64,000 nucleotides of DNA from Pegoplata infirma (Eukaryota > Arthropoda > Insecta > Diptera > Anthomyiidae), in contig OY992540.1 of the NCBI GenBank assembly GCA_963921195.1, forward strand, positions 79,101,337 through 79,165,336, written 5' to 3'. Below are positions 43,840 to 53,455 of this stretch, piece after piece. Position numbers and translations under genes: made by a program. Within the stretch, counting starts at the first letter, position 1. The number at the start of each line of letters is the position of its first letter. The notes under the pieces were generated by a model. The model searched no databases, was not told where the DNA came from, and worked only from the letters and a program-made list of their open reading frames with translations.

Positions 43840-45486
43840 ATGGAAGAATTCAAAATTGAAAAGTTGCACGGAACTGAAAATTGGAGTTCATTGAAGTTCC
43901 AGATGTGCATAATTCTAAAATCAATGGAACTATATAAAATTGTTGATGGTAGCTATAAAAAACCGGTAACGCAGGATGGGAGTGGCGATGCTGTCGGTGC
44001 TGCATTTCTCCAAAGTATACAAAATTGGGAAAAACAAGACATAAAGGCTCAGAGAATGATAATATCATCTGTTGATAACACCATCATCAAATATTTAATG
44101 TGCTCCAAGGAAGCTTCTGAAATGTGGAGTAAATTATTTACAATTCACGAAATGCAGTCGGAAGTAAGTGTTCATTTGTTACAACAACAATTTTATGAAA
44201 TAAAGAAGTGTAGTGAAGATACTATAGAGATGCATATTGCCAAAATAGAAGAGCTTGCTGAAAGGTTAAACAATTTAGGTGAACCCCTTTCAGAAAAAAT
44301 GGTGATCACGAAAATTCTAATGACGTTACCACCAGCATATAATCATTTTGTTACATCATGGGAATCTTATGCTGAAGACAAAAGAAATCTGAAGAATCTA
44401 TCAAATCGTCTTGTGCTGGAGCAATCTCGATTAAATCGGGATGAAGTAGAGTCAAAAGCATTTGCAGCAAAGTGGCATAATCATAAAAAAGAAATCAAGA
44501 AACCTGGTATATGTTTTAAATGCAATCAAGAGGGGCACTGGAAAAGAGATTGTCCACTATGGAAGCATAATGAGAACGATTCATCAACAATCTTACAATC
44601 AAATGCCTTTATGAGTGACAGTCATTATATTGTGAATTCTGATGAAAACTGGATTGTAGATTCAGGGGCATCAGAACACATGACATCACATCGGGAATGG
44701 TTTGCGACCTTTAGAGAATTTCAAGAACCTTCAAAAATTAAAATAGGTAATGGATCAATTTTACACGCAATTGGAGTAGGTAACATTGATGTTTTGATGA
44801 AAACTGAGGAAGGATGGAAGGAAAAATTTTTACAAAACGTTTTATTTGTTCCGGATATAACTGTTAATTTATTTTCGGTAACAACAGTAATGGACAAAGG
44901 TTATGAAATGAAATCTAATAGAGAAGTTTGTAAGTTTCTACGTAATGAAAAAATTGAAGCTTCTGGTTTTCGTAAAGGGAATATTTTTGAAATGGAAATG
45001 AGAGTTATAAAGAAATATGGTAACAATTTAATGCATCAAAAATCTGAAGATAAAAATGAGGCTAATCGTAATGATGACACTACTGTTTTCCCATGTATGG
45101 TATCAAATCAGATTGAATTAAGTGACGAACAAAATATTACAAATCAAACTGATTTTAAAGAAAAACATGTGATGGGGAATATAAAACGATATGATGCAGA
45201 TGATGAATGTAATAAACAACTTAAATGCTATGAAGATAGAAAAAGTGTAGAAACTGAATGTATCTTCGAATCATTTTTAATGAGAATGATTGATGAAAAT
45301 GAAACTTCTTTGGTTAATTACATATTATCGTTGTCGAAACTAGAAAAACCTAGTTTAAAAAGAGTTACTGATATTGATGAGATATCTGCCAAAGAAATGT
45401 TTGGGTACGGAAGTTTAATGATTGGGTTTATTAAAAACCCTAAATATCATAAAAAAAAAAAAGTAAACAGTTTGCTGATATTTTAA
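43840..45486 (+). CDS. Copia-type Gag and protease protein, no Pol
   Basis: 548 residues from ATG 43840. Residues ~1-200 are copia-type Gag (starts with KLHGTENWSSLKFQM; middle LLQQQFYEIKK and ITKILMTLPPAYNHFV). A CCHC zinc knuckle is at ~226-239 (CFKCNQEGHWKRDC). The aspartic protease active site follows at ~275 (WIVDSGASEHM), with FVPDITVNLFSV after it. From ~390 to the end the sequence is acidic and Lys/Asn-rich and I do not recognise it; the integrase zinc finger expected there is absent. It could form capsid-like particles, as the spliced Gag product of Drosophila copia does. The frame is intact, unlike most decayed copies here. Confidence 0.9.
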   Translation: MEEFKIEKLHGTENWSSLKFQMCIILKSMELYKIVDGSYKKPVTQDGSGDAVGAAFLQSIQNWEKQDIKAQRMIISSVDNTIIKYLMCSKEASEMWSKLFTIHEMQSEVSVHLLQQQFYEIKKCSEDTIEMHIAKIEELAERLNNLGEPLSEKMVITKILMTLPPAYNHFVTSWESYAEDKRNLKNLSNRLVLEQSRLNRDEVESKAFAAKWHNHKKEIKKPGICFKCNQEGHWKRDCPLWKHNENDSSTILQSNAFMSDSHYIVNSDENWIVDSGASEHMTSHREWFATFREFQEPSKIKIGNGSILHAIGVGNIDVLMKTEEGWKEKFLQNVLFVPDITVNLFSVTTVMDKGYEMKSNREVCKFLRNEKIEASGFRKGNIFEMEMRVIKKYGNNLMHQKSEDKNEANRNDDTTVFPCMVSNQIELSDEQNITNQTDFKEKHVMGNIKRYDADDECNKQLKCYEDRKSVETECIFESFLMRMIDENETSLVNYILSLSKLEKPSLKRVTDIDEISAKEMFGYGSLMIGFIKNPKYHKKKKVNSLLIF

Positions 45487-45590
45487 ATGTTATAGAAATT
45501 TGTTAAATATTTTGTCAAATTGTTTAAATTACTTTGTAATGTTAAATTATTTATAGTTTTTATATTACAAATTGTAACATTAAGGGGGAG

Positions 45591-45753
45591 TGTTGAAGAA
45601 AATGTTACAATTATGTGTTTTCTACTGTAAACACTTTGTTTACTTTCGATTTATATTTTCCTTTTTATATAAATACTTTTGTATTTGTTGTTTTGTCAAA
45701 TATTTTCATTCAGTTCAATAAAATATTTCTTTCAATAAACAACAACTTTAACT
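45591..45753 (+). repeat. Copia-type 3' LTR (163 bp)
   Basis: Identical to the 5' LTR. It is preceded directly by the polypurine tract at 45581-45590 and followed by the AAATG duplication. Confidence 0.9.
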
Positions 45754-46180
45754 AAATGTCTCAGAATTTTTCCTATATAGAATAGGGAAAAATGTCTCAG
45801 AATCTGCGACCTGAATATTGGACTTTTTTCTATATTGAAAAACAATTTTTTTTTTGCTATATAGAAAAGTTTCAGGTTCTGAGATATTTTTCCTATATAG
45901 AAAAAGTCTCAGATTCTGAGACACATTTCTTCAGAAATTTTTCTTATATAGAAAAAGTCTCAGATTTTGATACTTTTTCTATATAGGAAAAATGACTCAG
46001 AATCGAGACATATTCTATATAGGAAAAATGTCTCAGAATCAGAGTATTGTTCTATTTAGGAAAAATAAAACTCAGAATTTTTTTTTCAAATAGGAAAATG
46101 TCTCAGAATCTGAGAATTTTTCTATTTTTCTAACAATAATAATTGTAAACAATATTTAAATCTAATCTTTAATATTTTAG

Positions 46181-46915
46181 GTTAAAAAATCCAAAAAACG
46201 TTTACGTTATACATTTCAATTAGGCGATGAATGTGTAGTAGCTCCTCTGTCACTCTTTAACACGGAACTTCTAAATATTACAGGAAAGCAACGTCTGGTA
46301 CGTTTGCAACTACGTAATAGTCAACAATCGGATCCTGAAGATTGTTTTGATGCTGAGTATATTCGAGAAACTGGAAGAGTACGGAATGGACGTGGTGATC
46401 AACTGTTAGAAGGGGTAATGCCTGTAACTGGTGAAACAGCAGATGATGAACTTGTGGTAGTTGATAATTATGAAGTTGAAGAACGTATCAATAATTTGCG
46501 AAATTCGGAAAAAGATGAAGAGCTTTATTATTCATCTACCAATGGTCAAATTGTACCCATTGATTTAGCAATAGTTCGTAGTATTGAACGTTGTTTAACA
46601 GATGATATGAAACGTAAAATGTATGGTTGCATTTTGTTAGTAGGTGGTGGAAGTAAGATTTCCGGTTTTTCAAAATGGCTAGAACAAAAAATAACATTAC
46701 AATTGGCGGCTACAACAATGCATAATCGTACTATTGATCAATTGCCATGCGAAGTGAATGTATGTGTTAAAGAAATGGATGCTTCTATGATAGCTTGGAA
46801 GGGTGCTGCAATTATGTCATGTTTAGAAAGTGCCCCTGAGTTATGGTTAATAGCCAATGATTGGGAAAAGTATGGGTTACGTATATTACGTGAGAAGGCC
46901 ACATTTATGTGGTAG
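46181..46915 (+). CDS. Arp8: Arp8 exon 2 (C-terminal half)
   Basis: Follows the acceptor AATATTTTAG at 46171-46180 in phase 0 and runs 244 codons to TAG 46913-46915. It starts VKKSKKRLRYTFQLGDECVV and contains the long Arp8-type linker (RNGRGDQLLEGVMPVTG), the actin-fold ATP-site motif GCILLVGGGSKISGFSKWL, and the conserved end MDASMIAWKGAAIMSCLES...ELWL, finishing REKATFMW. An ATG at 46304 inside the exon is internal. An AAATAAA signal begins ~8 bases after the stop. Confidence 0.93.
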   Translation, partial: VKKSKKRLRYTFQLGDECVVAPLSLFNTELLNITGKQRLVRLQLRNSQQSDPEDCFDAEYIRETGRVRNGRGDQLLEGVMPVTGETADDELVVVDNYEVEERINNLRNSEKDEELYYSSTNGQIVPIDLAIVRSIERCLTDDMKRKMYGCILLVGGGSKISGFSKWLEQKITLQLAATTMHNRTIDQLPCEVNVCVKEMDASMIAWKGAAIMSCLESAPELWLIANDWEKYGLRILREKATFMW

Positions 46916-47955
46916 GTAATTTAAATAAATTTTTTAAATATTTTTGACTGCATTTTCATACCATTATATGTACCTAATTTAAAACTAATTTAATGAACCA
47001 AAAAGCAAAAGTGCTGAATATTTTTTTGAATAAAAAACATCGTTAAAAAAAACTTTAGGTAAGTCAAACAAGAATAACTTATTCTTGTTATTCGAAAAAG
47101 ATCAATTGAAGGGCTTATTGTAAAAACTCGATAAGCAACATTTCATTTTATGGTTATTTTTGACTTAAAACTTTTGACATAATGTAAAAAATATCAGCCT
47201 TACCACAAGAAAATAAAATAAATTTAAAATGAGCTTTTAATTTTATTTCCATACAAATTGTTTTTGTTTTTAAAATCGACTTTCAAAAAATGTATAGAAA
47301 ATTTGAAATTTAAAATAAAACTTTTGTTAAATAGACTTTTTGTTTTCTTGTGGTACGGGCCTATAACTTTAGTAAACTTACATAGTTAAGATACTTGTAT
47401 GAAGGGTTCAGCTAGTCTTCTGCCAAAAATCTGTCTGTGGAACATCAGTAGAATGCGAAGAACACAACGAAAATAAAATGTTGCTTATCAATTGGAATTC
47501 AAAAAATGTTAGATTGAAGATCAGTTGTAAATTAAAAATATCAATTGTAATTCGAAGATTTTTATTAATAGTAATTTTCGAATTACAATTGATCTTTTTC
47601 GAATTACAATTATTTTTTTCGAATTACAATTAAAATCTTTGAATTTCAAATGGAATTTTCGAATCACAAATGGAATCTTTGAATTACAATGGATGTTTGT
47701 TCGGCTGTAATTCGTGTAAATTTATCACAAAATTTATGATTTCAATTTTTTTAAAAAGCTTTTTTTTTTTTTTTTAAATATTAATTTCCTTAAAAAATGT
47801 TAATAATCAATACAAGTTTTAAATATACATACATATTTTTATTTTTAAACATTTACTTAAAATTAATTTAAAAAAATTACTTAATAACTAAACATTCATT
47901 CTTTTTGCATTGCTTATTGAGTTGATAATTTTCAAATAATATTTCAATCAATGAG
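46916..47955. other. Convergent intergenic region between Arp8 and Srx
   Basis: Holds both 3' UTRs, the MITE at 47194-47362 and degenerate TTCGAATTACAA units at 47470-47715 (as in 8579-9023). Nothing else recognisable. Confidence 0.6.
47194..47362 (-). mobile_element. ~170-bp MITE (GGCC..TTACCACAAGAAAA), copy 3
   Basis: Inverted relative to copies at 13046 and 33795: it begins CAGCCTTACCACAAGAAAAT and ends TTTTCTTGTGGTACGGGCC. The interior CCATACAAATTGTTTTTGTT matches the other copies. Confidence 0.85.
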
Positions 47956-48168
47956 TTATTCTAAATTTTTCGGAGCGCTTGAGCCCATATAAGTATACAA
48001 ATCGGAAATTGTTGAATTGACCAATTTTGCTCTAATAGTTTCACGTTGTAAACGTTTATGGGCCTCAAAACGATGACAACCACCAAAACTATAAAAATAG
48101 TTACCACCTTTGGTACCCTTAATCCAGAGAACATCTATGGGTGGAACATCGTCAGAAGATTTAGTATT
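47956..48168 (-). CDS. Srx: Sulfiredoxin, exon 2 (catalytic half)
   Basis: 70 codons plus TAA. The acceptor ATTATCAG lies just before it and the reading phase is 0. It encodes the most conserved part of sulfiredoxin: [10 protein letters not shown], then [17 protein letters not shown] with the catalytic cysteine of FGGCHR and the ATP/phosphate-binding H and R, and a C-terminal [15 protein letters not shown]. Sulfiredoxin reduces over-oxidised (sulfinic) 2-Cys peroxiredoxins using ATP and a thiol donor. It is too short for, and fragmented by, simple ORF calling; with exon 1 the protein is 119 residues, near the family's size. Confidence 0.93.
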   Translation of the reverse strand, partial: NTKSSDDVPPIDVLWIKGTKGGNYFYSFGGCHRFEAHKRLQRETIRAKLVNSTISDLYTYMGSSAPKNLE

Positions 48169-48469
48169 CTGATAATAAAAAAAATTAAATTATTAAATGT
48201 ATACCAATAATATAGATGTCGAAATATTTTGAAAACTAAATCCGAAAAATTAACAATAAAATGTATAAACTTTAAACTAAAAAAATTTCAGTTGCAATTA
48301 AAAATAGAATTTTAAACTCTATTTCTGCTAATGTCCGCAAATATCATAATTTTAATAAAAACTTACAATTGTAAATTATTAAAAATTCCATTTGATATAA
48401 AAAATTGAGATTCCAAAAATTCCATTTGAAATTAAAAAAAAAAAAGTTTAAACATCTTTTTTGTAGAAA

Positions 48470-51400
48470 AGGTGTGGGAATCTGCGACATTTTTCGTAAA
48501 GAAAGTCTTGAAATCTAAAACATTTCTTCTAAAGAAAAAGTCTCAGATTTTGAGATATTTTTATGGAAGAAGTCTCCCATTTTAATACATCTTTTTATAG
48601 AAAAAGTCTCGATTCTGAGTCGTTGTTTCTATAGAAAAAGTCTCAGATTCTGAGGAATTTTTTCTATAGAAAAAGTCTTAGATTCTGAGGCATTTTTTCT
48701 ATTAGAAAATTCTTAGATTCTAAAACATTTTTCCTATAGAAAAGTCTCAGATTCTGAACTATAGAAAAAGTTTTAGGTTCTGAGACATTTTTCCTATAAA
48801 AAATCTCAGATTCTGAGACATTTTTCCTATAGAAAAAGTCTCACATTCTGAGACATTTTTCCTATAGAAAAAGTCTCACATTCTGAGACATTTTTCCTAT
48901 AGAAAAAGTCTCACATTCTGAGACATTTTTCCTATAGAAAAAGTCTCACATTCTGAGACATTTTTCCTATAGAAAAAGTCTCAGATTCTGAACACTTTTT
49001 GTTTAAAAAAGTCTCAGATTCTGAGACATTTTTCCTATGGAATAAGTCTCAGATTCTGAGACATTTTTATACAAAAAGTGTTCAGAATCAAAAAGTGTTC
49101 AGAATTTTATACAAAAGTCTAAGATTCTGAGATATTTTTCCTATAGAAAAAGTCTCAGATTCTGAGACATTTTTCCTGTAGAAAAAGTCTCTAATTCTGA
49201 GACATTTTTCGTACAAAAAAAGTCTCAGATTCTGAGACATTTTTCCTATAGAAAAAGTCTTAGATTCTAAGGCATTTTTCCTATAGAAAAAGTCCCAGAT
49301 TCTGAGACATTTTTCGTATAAAAAAAGTCTTAGATTATGAGATATTTTTTCTATAGAAAATGTCTCAAATTCTAACACATTTTTTCTACAGGAAAAGTTT
49401 CAGATTCTTAGACATTTTTGCTATAGAAAAGTTTCAGATTCTGAGATATTTTTCCAATAGAAAAAGTCTCAGATTCTGAGATATTTTTCCAATAGAAAAA
49501 GTCTCAGATTCTGAGACATTTTTCCTATAGAAAAAGTCTCAGATTCTGAGACATTTTTCCTATAGAAAAAGTCTCAGATTCTGAGACATTTTTCTTATAG
49601 AAAAAGTCTCAGATTCTGAGACATTTTTCCTATAGAAAAAGTCTCAGATTCTGAGACATTTTTCCTATAGAAAAAGTCTCAGAATCTGAGACATTTTTCC
49701 TATAGAAAAAGTCTCAGATTCTGAGACATTATTCCTATGGAAAAAGTCTCAGATTCCGAGACATTTTTCCTATAGAAAAAGTCTCAGATTCTGAGACATT
49801 TTTCCTATAGAAAAAGTCTCAGATTCTGAGACATTTTTCCTGTAGAAAAAGTCTCAGATTCTGAGAAATTTTTCCTATAGAAAAAGTCTCAGATTCTGAG
49901 ATATTTTTCCTATAGAAAAAATTTCAGATTCTGAGATATTTTTCCTATAGAAAAAGTCTCAGATTCTGAGACATTTTTCCTATAGAAAAAGTCTCAGATT
50001 CTGAGACATTTTTCGTATAAAAAAATTCTCAGATTCTGAGACATTTTTCCTATAGAAAAAGTCTCAGATTCTGAGACATTTTTCCTATAGAAAAAGTCTC
50101 AGATTCTGAGACATTTTTTCTGTAGAAAAAGTCTCAGGTTGTGAGACATTTTTCCTATAGAAAAAGTCTCAGATTCTGAGACATTCTTCCTATAGAAAAA
50201 TTCTCAGATTCTGAGACATTTTTCCTATAGAAAAAGTCTCAGATTCTGAGACATTTTTCCTAAAGAAAAAGTCTCAGTTTCTGAGACATTTTTCCTATAG
50301 AAAAAGTCTCAGCTCTGAGACATTTTTCCTATAGAAAAAGTCTCAGATTCTGAGACATTTTTTCTATAGAAAAAGTCTATAGGAAGTCTATTCTATGGGA
50401 AAAATGTCTCAGAATCTGACATTTTTGACATTCTGAGACATTTTTTTCTATAGAAAAAGTCTCAGATTCTGAGACATTTTTCCTATAGAAAAAGTCTCAG
50501 ATTCTGAGACATTTTTCCTATAGAAAAAGTCTCAGATTCTGAGACATTTTTCCTATAGAAAAAGTCTCAGATTCTGAGACATTTTTCCTATAGAAAAAGT
50601 CTCAGATTCTGAGACATTTTTCCTATAGAAAAAGTCTCAGATCCTGAGACATTTTTCCTATAGAAAAAGTCTCAGATTCTGAGACATTTTTCCTATAGAA
50701 AAAGTCTCAGATTCTGAGACATTTTTCCTATAGAAAAAGTCTCAGATTCTGAGACATTTTTCCTGTAGAAAAAGTCTCAGGTTCTGAGACATTTTTCCTA
50801 TAGAAAAAGTCTCAGATTCTGAGACATTCTTCCTATAGAAAAATTATCAGATTCTGAGACATTTTTCCTATAGAAAAAGTCTCAGATTCTGAGACATTTT
50901 TCCTAAAGAAAAAGTCTCAGTTTCTGAGACATTTTTCCTATAGAAAAAGTCTCAGCTCTGAGACATTTTTCCTATAGAAAAAGTCTCAGATTCTGAGACA
51001 TTATTCCTATAGAAAAAGTCTCAGATTCTGAGACATTTTTCCTATAGAAAAAGTCTCAGATTCTGAGACATTTTTCCTATAGAAAAAGTCTCAGATTCTG
51101 AGACATTTTTCCTATAGAAAAAGTCTCAGATTCTGAGACATTTTTCCTATAGAAAAAGTCTCAGATTCTGAGACATTTTTCCTATAGAAAAAGTCTCAGA
51201 TTCTGAGACATTTTTCCTATAGAAAAAGTCTCAGATTCTGAGACATTTTTCCTATAGAAAAAGTCTCAGATTCTGAGACATTTTTCCTATAGAAAAAGTC
51301 TCAGATTCTGAGACATTTTTCCTATAGAAAAAGTCTCAGATTCTGAGACATTTTTCCTATAGAAAAAGTCTTAGATTCTGAGACATTTTTCCTATAGAAA

Positions 51401-51522
51401 AAGTCTCAGATTCTGAGACATTTTTCCTATAGAAAAAGTCTCAGATTCTGAGACATTTTTCCTATAGAAAAAGTCTCAGATTCTGAGACATTTTTCCTAT
51501 AGAAAAAGTCTCAGATTCTGTA
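48470..51522 (+). repeat. 35-bp satellite, ~80-85 units, double palindrome
   Basis: The consensus unit is AGTCTCAGATTCTGAGACA followed by TTTTTCCTATAGAAAA. Each unit holds two dyads: GTCTCAGA-T-TCTGAGAC and TTTTTC(C)TATAGAAAAA. Units are most alike between ~49440 and 51520 and decay toward the 48.5-kb edge. A ~643-bp block is duplicated within the array: the variants TGTAG (50121/50764), TAAAGAAAAA (50261/50904) and AGCTCTGAG (50311/50954) recur at exactly that offset. A small inverted patch lies at ~50380-50430. The minus frame at 49088-49378 only translates the repeat. Confidence 0.95.
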
Positions 51523-51608
51523 GTTTTCTGAAATTTCAATTGATTTTTGCCTTTTAAAATTCTGTTTGAGTTTGAAAATAATTGTATGTACTTTCCGTCG
51601 TTATTTTT

Positions 51609-52206
51609 ATACCCTCCACTTAGGGTATATATAAGTTTGTCATTCCGTTTGTAACTCATCGAAATATCGGTCTGGGACCCCATTAAGTATATATATTCAT
51701 GATGCCCGATCGATTTTAAGACATTCTAGCGATGTCCGTCTGTCTGTCTGTGGAAAATGCTGTCACTGACAAAATATTGCAGAGATGACTGAAACTTAAC
51801 TTATTTATTGTAAGTTCTCCCGAGAAGTTTGGTATTGCATTTGAGCGATATCGGTTTAGCGGTTCAAAAGTTATGAACGAAAATGTAAGCACACCTCAAA
51901 AATTTTAGTACATTCAACATAACCTAAAAATAGAAAATGCTTTAATTCTGCTTCTGGTTGACATATGTGAACATAATTGAACACCAAATGGTATTTAAAC
52001 AAGTACGAACATATTTTTTGACAAAAAAAGAAAAAAATCCAAGATTTTTTTTTTACCAAAATTTATTTTCGCGGAAATTTTTTTTTTTTTAATTTTTTTT
52101 TTTTCAAAAGTAATTTCCTTTTAAATAAAGTTTTTTGCAATAATCTTTTTGAAATTGTGGAGGGTATCACTACATTCGGCAAGGCCGAATTTAACTTTTT
52201 TACTTG
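51609..52206 (+). mobile_element. Mini-me/DINE-1-like element, family 1, complete
   Basis: A textbook copy of the family: ATACCCTCCACTTAGGGTAT at the start, CATTCCGTTTGTAACTC, AAGTATATATATTCATGAT, a GTCCGTCTGTCTGTCTG tract, GGTTCAAAAGTTATGAACG, GTGGAGGGTAT, the TTCGGCAAGGCCGAA hairpin, and TTTTTTACTTG before TT. It lies between T-runs. Non-coding. Confidence 0.85.
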
Positions 52207-52254
52207 TTTTTTTAATTTTAGCTAATAACAGTTAAACAATAATCAAATACACAC

Positions 52255-52401
52255 CTCTAAGGTTTCCATTAATGAATTGACTTTTTCTTCATCCAATACA
52301 GAGGGTATTGGCCTGTGTATAACACTCATGGGTACGTCATGGATTTCCACAATACTGGCTGAGTGAACACTACGATCAACACAAGTGGCTGTTGAAGTCA
52401 T
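52255..52401 (-). CDS. Srx: Sulfiredoxin, exon 1
   Basis: 49 codons from ATG 52401 to the donor after GAG (52255). It contains the conserved N-terminal substrate/ATP-site region SIVEIHDVPMSVIHRPIP and LDEEKVNSLMETLE. Upstream in the same frame are ATGs at 52458 and 52485 that would add a hydrophobic stretch (MVSFLFIGQFSTTFI). However, CTTTTCTTTTTATAG just before GACAATTC at ~52440 looks like a splice acceptor, so the 5' UTR is probably spliced and 52401 is the likely start. Confidence 0.88.
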
Positions 52402-53280
52402 TTTTGTGGCTGCTATAAAAGTGGTAGAGAATTGTCCTATAAAAAGAAAAGAAACCATTATGTTGATCACCTTCGTATTGAACATTGAACCAAACAAAAA
52501 TGTCTGTTATGGGAATCTCTATAATCCACTCCCTCTCCAAACAAAGAAAATGAAAACAAATTGTTTTATTGATATATTACTTGTGGCGGTTGTTGCGATA
52601 CTATGTCTGCTCACTTGCAAAATAAAATTTGTAATGAATTTCATTTAGCGGCCGCTTATTTTTGTTTCTCTGTATATATTAATAACACTCCTCGAACTTG
52701 TTTTGCGATTTTGTTGTTGTTTTAATAACTTGTACTTTATTTTATACTTAAATGACAAAGTCTCTACATAGTATACACTTCAATTATTTCATAGATTGCA
52801 CTTGGAGTGGGGTAGTAGTAGATGTGAACGCAAATAAGTTTATTTTTAATTTTGTTAAAGCTTTTTACTGCTTATACCGAATACAGCTAGTGATTATGCC
52901 TACTGTTTCACACCTTCTCCTTTCTCCACTTTTGGCTGATGAGTTTAAAATTTAAAATTTCGAAAACAACACCGTAATGATAAACTGTATAATAAATATT
53001 TTTGTTAAAAATGAAAACAAATTAACATAAATTTAAGTTTTATTTTTAAGTGCATTTCTATTATTGTTTATTTGCTTTTCTTATCATCAGCTGATAGAAT
53101 TGGCCCAAATTGTACCTCATTCACTCCCCTTTTGAAATTTTTTTTTTTTTACCATCTGATTAAAAACACTACAACTGGTCATTATTAAGGTTTAGGTGTT
53201 TAGGTTTTATGTATATTTAAAAAAATTACTTACCTATTGAAAATTATTTATTTTGGGATGTTTTTGGGACTTATTTTGTT
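52402..53280. other. Upstream of Srx; no further gene seen
   Basis: Probably carries the Srx promoter and a 5' UTR exon upstream of the candidate acceptor near 52440, but neither is identifiable. A GCGGCCGC site at 52648-52655 is the only GC-rich spot. The rest is AT-rich. Confidence 0.45.
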
Positions 53281-53354
53281 ATACCCTCCACTTTGTGTTA
53301 GAGGGTATACAGAAGTTTGTCATTCCGTTTGTAACTCATCTAAATGTTGGTCTG
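53281..53354 (+). mobile_element. 5' fragment of mini-me/DINE-1-like family 1
   Basis: ATACCCTCCACTTTGTGTTAG, CATTCCGTTTGTAACTC and TTGGTCTGGG follow the family order, then break off at the tRNA-like sequence. Confidence 0.75.
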
Positions 53355-53416
53355 GGCAAGTTGGTAACAGCTAGCCTATAAACGTGGGGGTCGTGGGTTC
53401 GATCCCCACCAGAACC
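53355..53416 (+). other. tRNA-derived (SINE-like) sequence
   Basis: GGCAAGTTGGTAACAGC resembles a D arm, GTGGGTTCGATCCCCAC a perfect T arm with the pol III B box, and GGGTCGTGGGTTCGA is tRNA-Lys-like. The anticodon arm is irregular and the acceptor region is supplied by the mini-me flank, so it is probably a SINE head and not a working tRNA. Its minus-strand translation gives the GGDRTHDP phrase that is a familiar artefact of tRNA-SINEs in predicted proteomes. Confidence 0.6.
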
Positions 53417-53455
53417 CTTGGTTGATTTCGTTGCAAAGGGACGGTCATTGTTACC

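Larger units (their letters stand above)
43649..45753 (+). mobile_element. Gag-protease-only Ty1/copia-type LTR element (TR-GAG-like)
   Basis: A 2105-bp element with two identical 163-bp LTRs (43649-43811 and 45591-45753), beginning TGTTGAAG and ending TTTAACT. It is flanked by a 5-bp duplication AAATG (43644-43648 and 45754-45758). A TAAGGGGGAG polypurine tract abuts the 3' LTR. One ORF encodes Gag and protease; no integrase, RT or RNase H exists. Identical LTRs with this duplication mean it moved recently, using enzymes from elsewhere. The LTR does not end in the usual CA, so the 3' boundary is set by the duplication and could be off by a few bases. Confidence 0.9.
43458..46180 (+). other. 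Arp8 intron with satellite and copia-type insertion
   Basis: 2723 bp, GTAAGT to TTTTAG. It begins with 35-bp satellite units (43490-43640) in plus orientation, is interrupted by the LTR element at 43649-45753, and resumes with satellite mainly in the reverse orientation (45755-46130). Both splice sites keep phase 0. The LTR element is in the same orientation as Arp8, so its LTR polyadenylation signals could truncate the transcript. Confidence 0.9.
48169..52254 (-). other. Srx intron with 3-kb satellite array
   Basis: 4086 bp between donor GAG|GTGTGT (52254) and acceptor TATCAG (48169). From the acceptor side it holds AT-rich DNA, then the 35-bp satellite (48470-51522), then a complete mini-me-like element (51609-52206) ending only 48 bases from the donor. 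Nearly the whole intron is repeat. Confidence 0.9.

Noticed and set aside
49088..49378. 96-codon minus-strand frame with repeating ETFSIGKMSQNLRLF
   Set aside because: It only translates the 35-bp satellite; the phase is accidental. The same applies to frames at 45792-45986, 51462-51683 and 36297-36485.
48470..51522. CRISPR-like look of a regular ~35-bp repeat array
   Set aside because: The units are contiguous with no unique spacers, and the sequence is an intron of a eukaryotic gene. It is a satellite.
53349..53416. Functional tRNA gene
   Set aside because: The T arm is perfect, but the apparent acceptor match (GGTCTGG) belongs to the flanking mini-me-like element and the anticodon arm does not fold cleanly.
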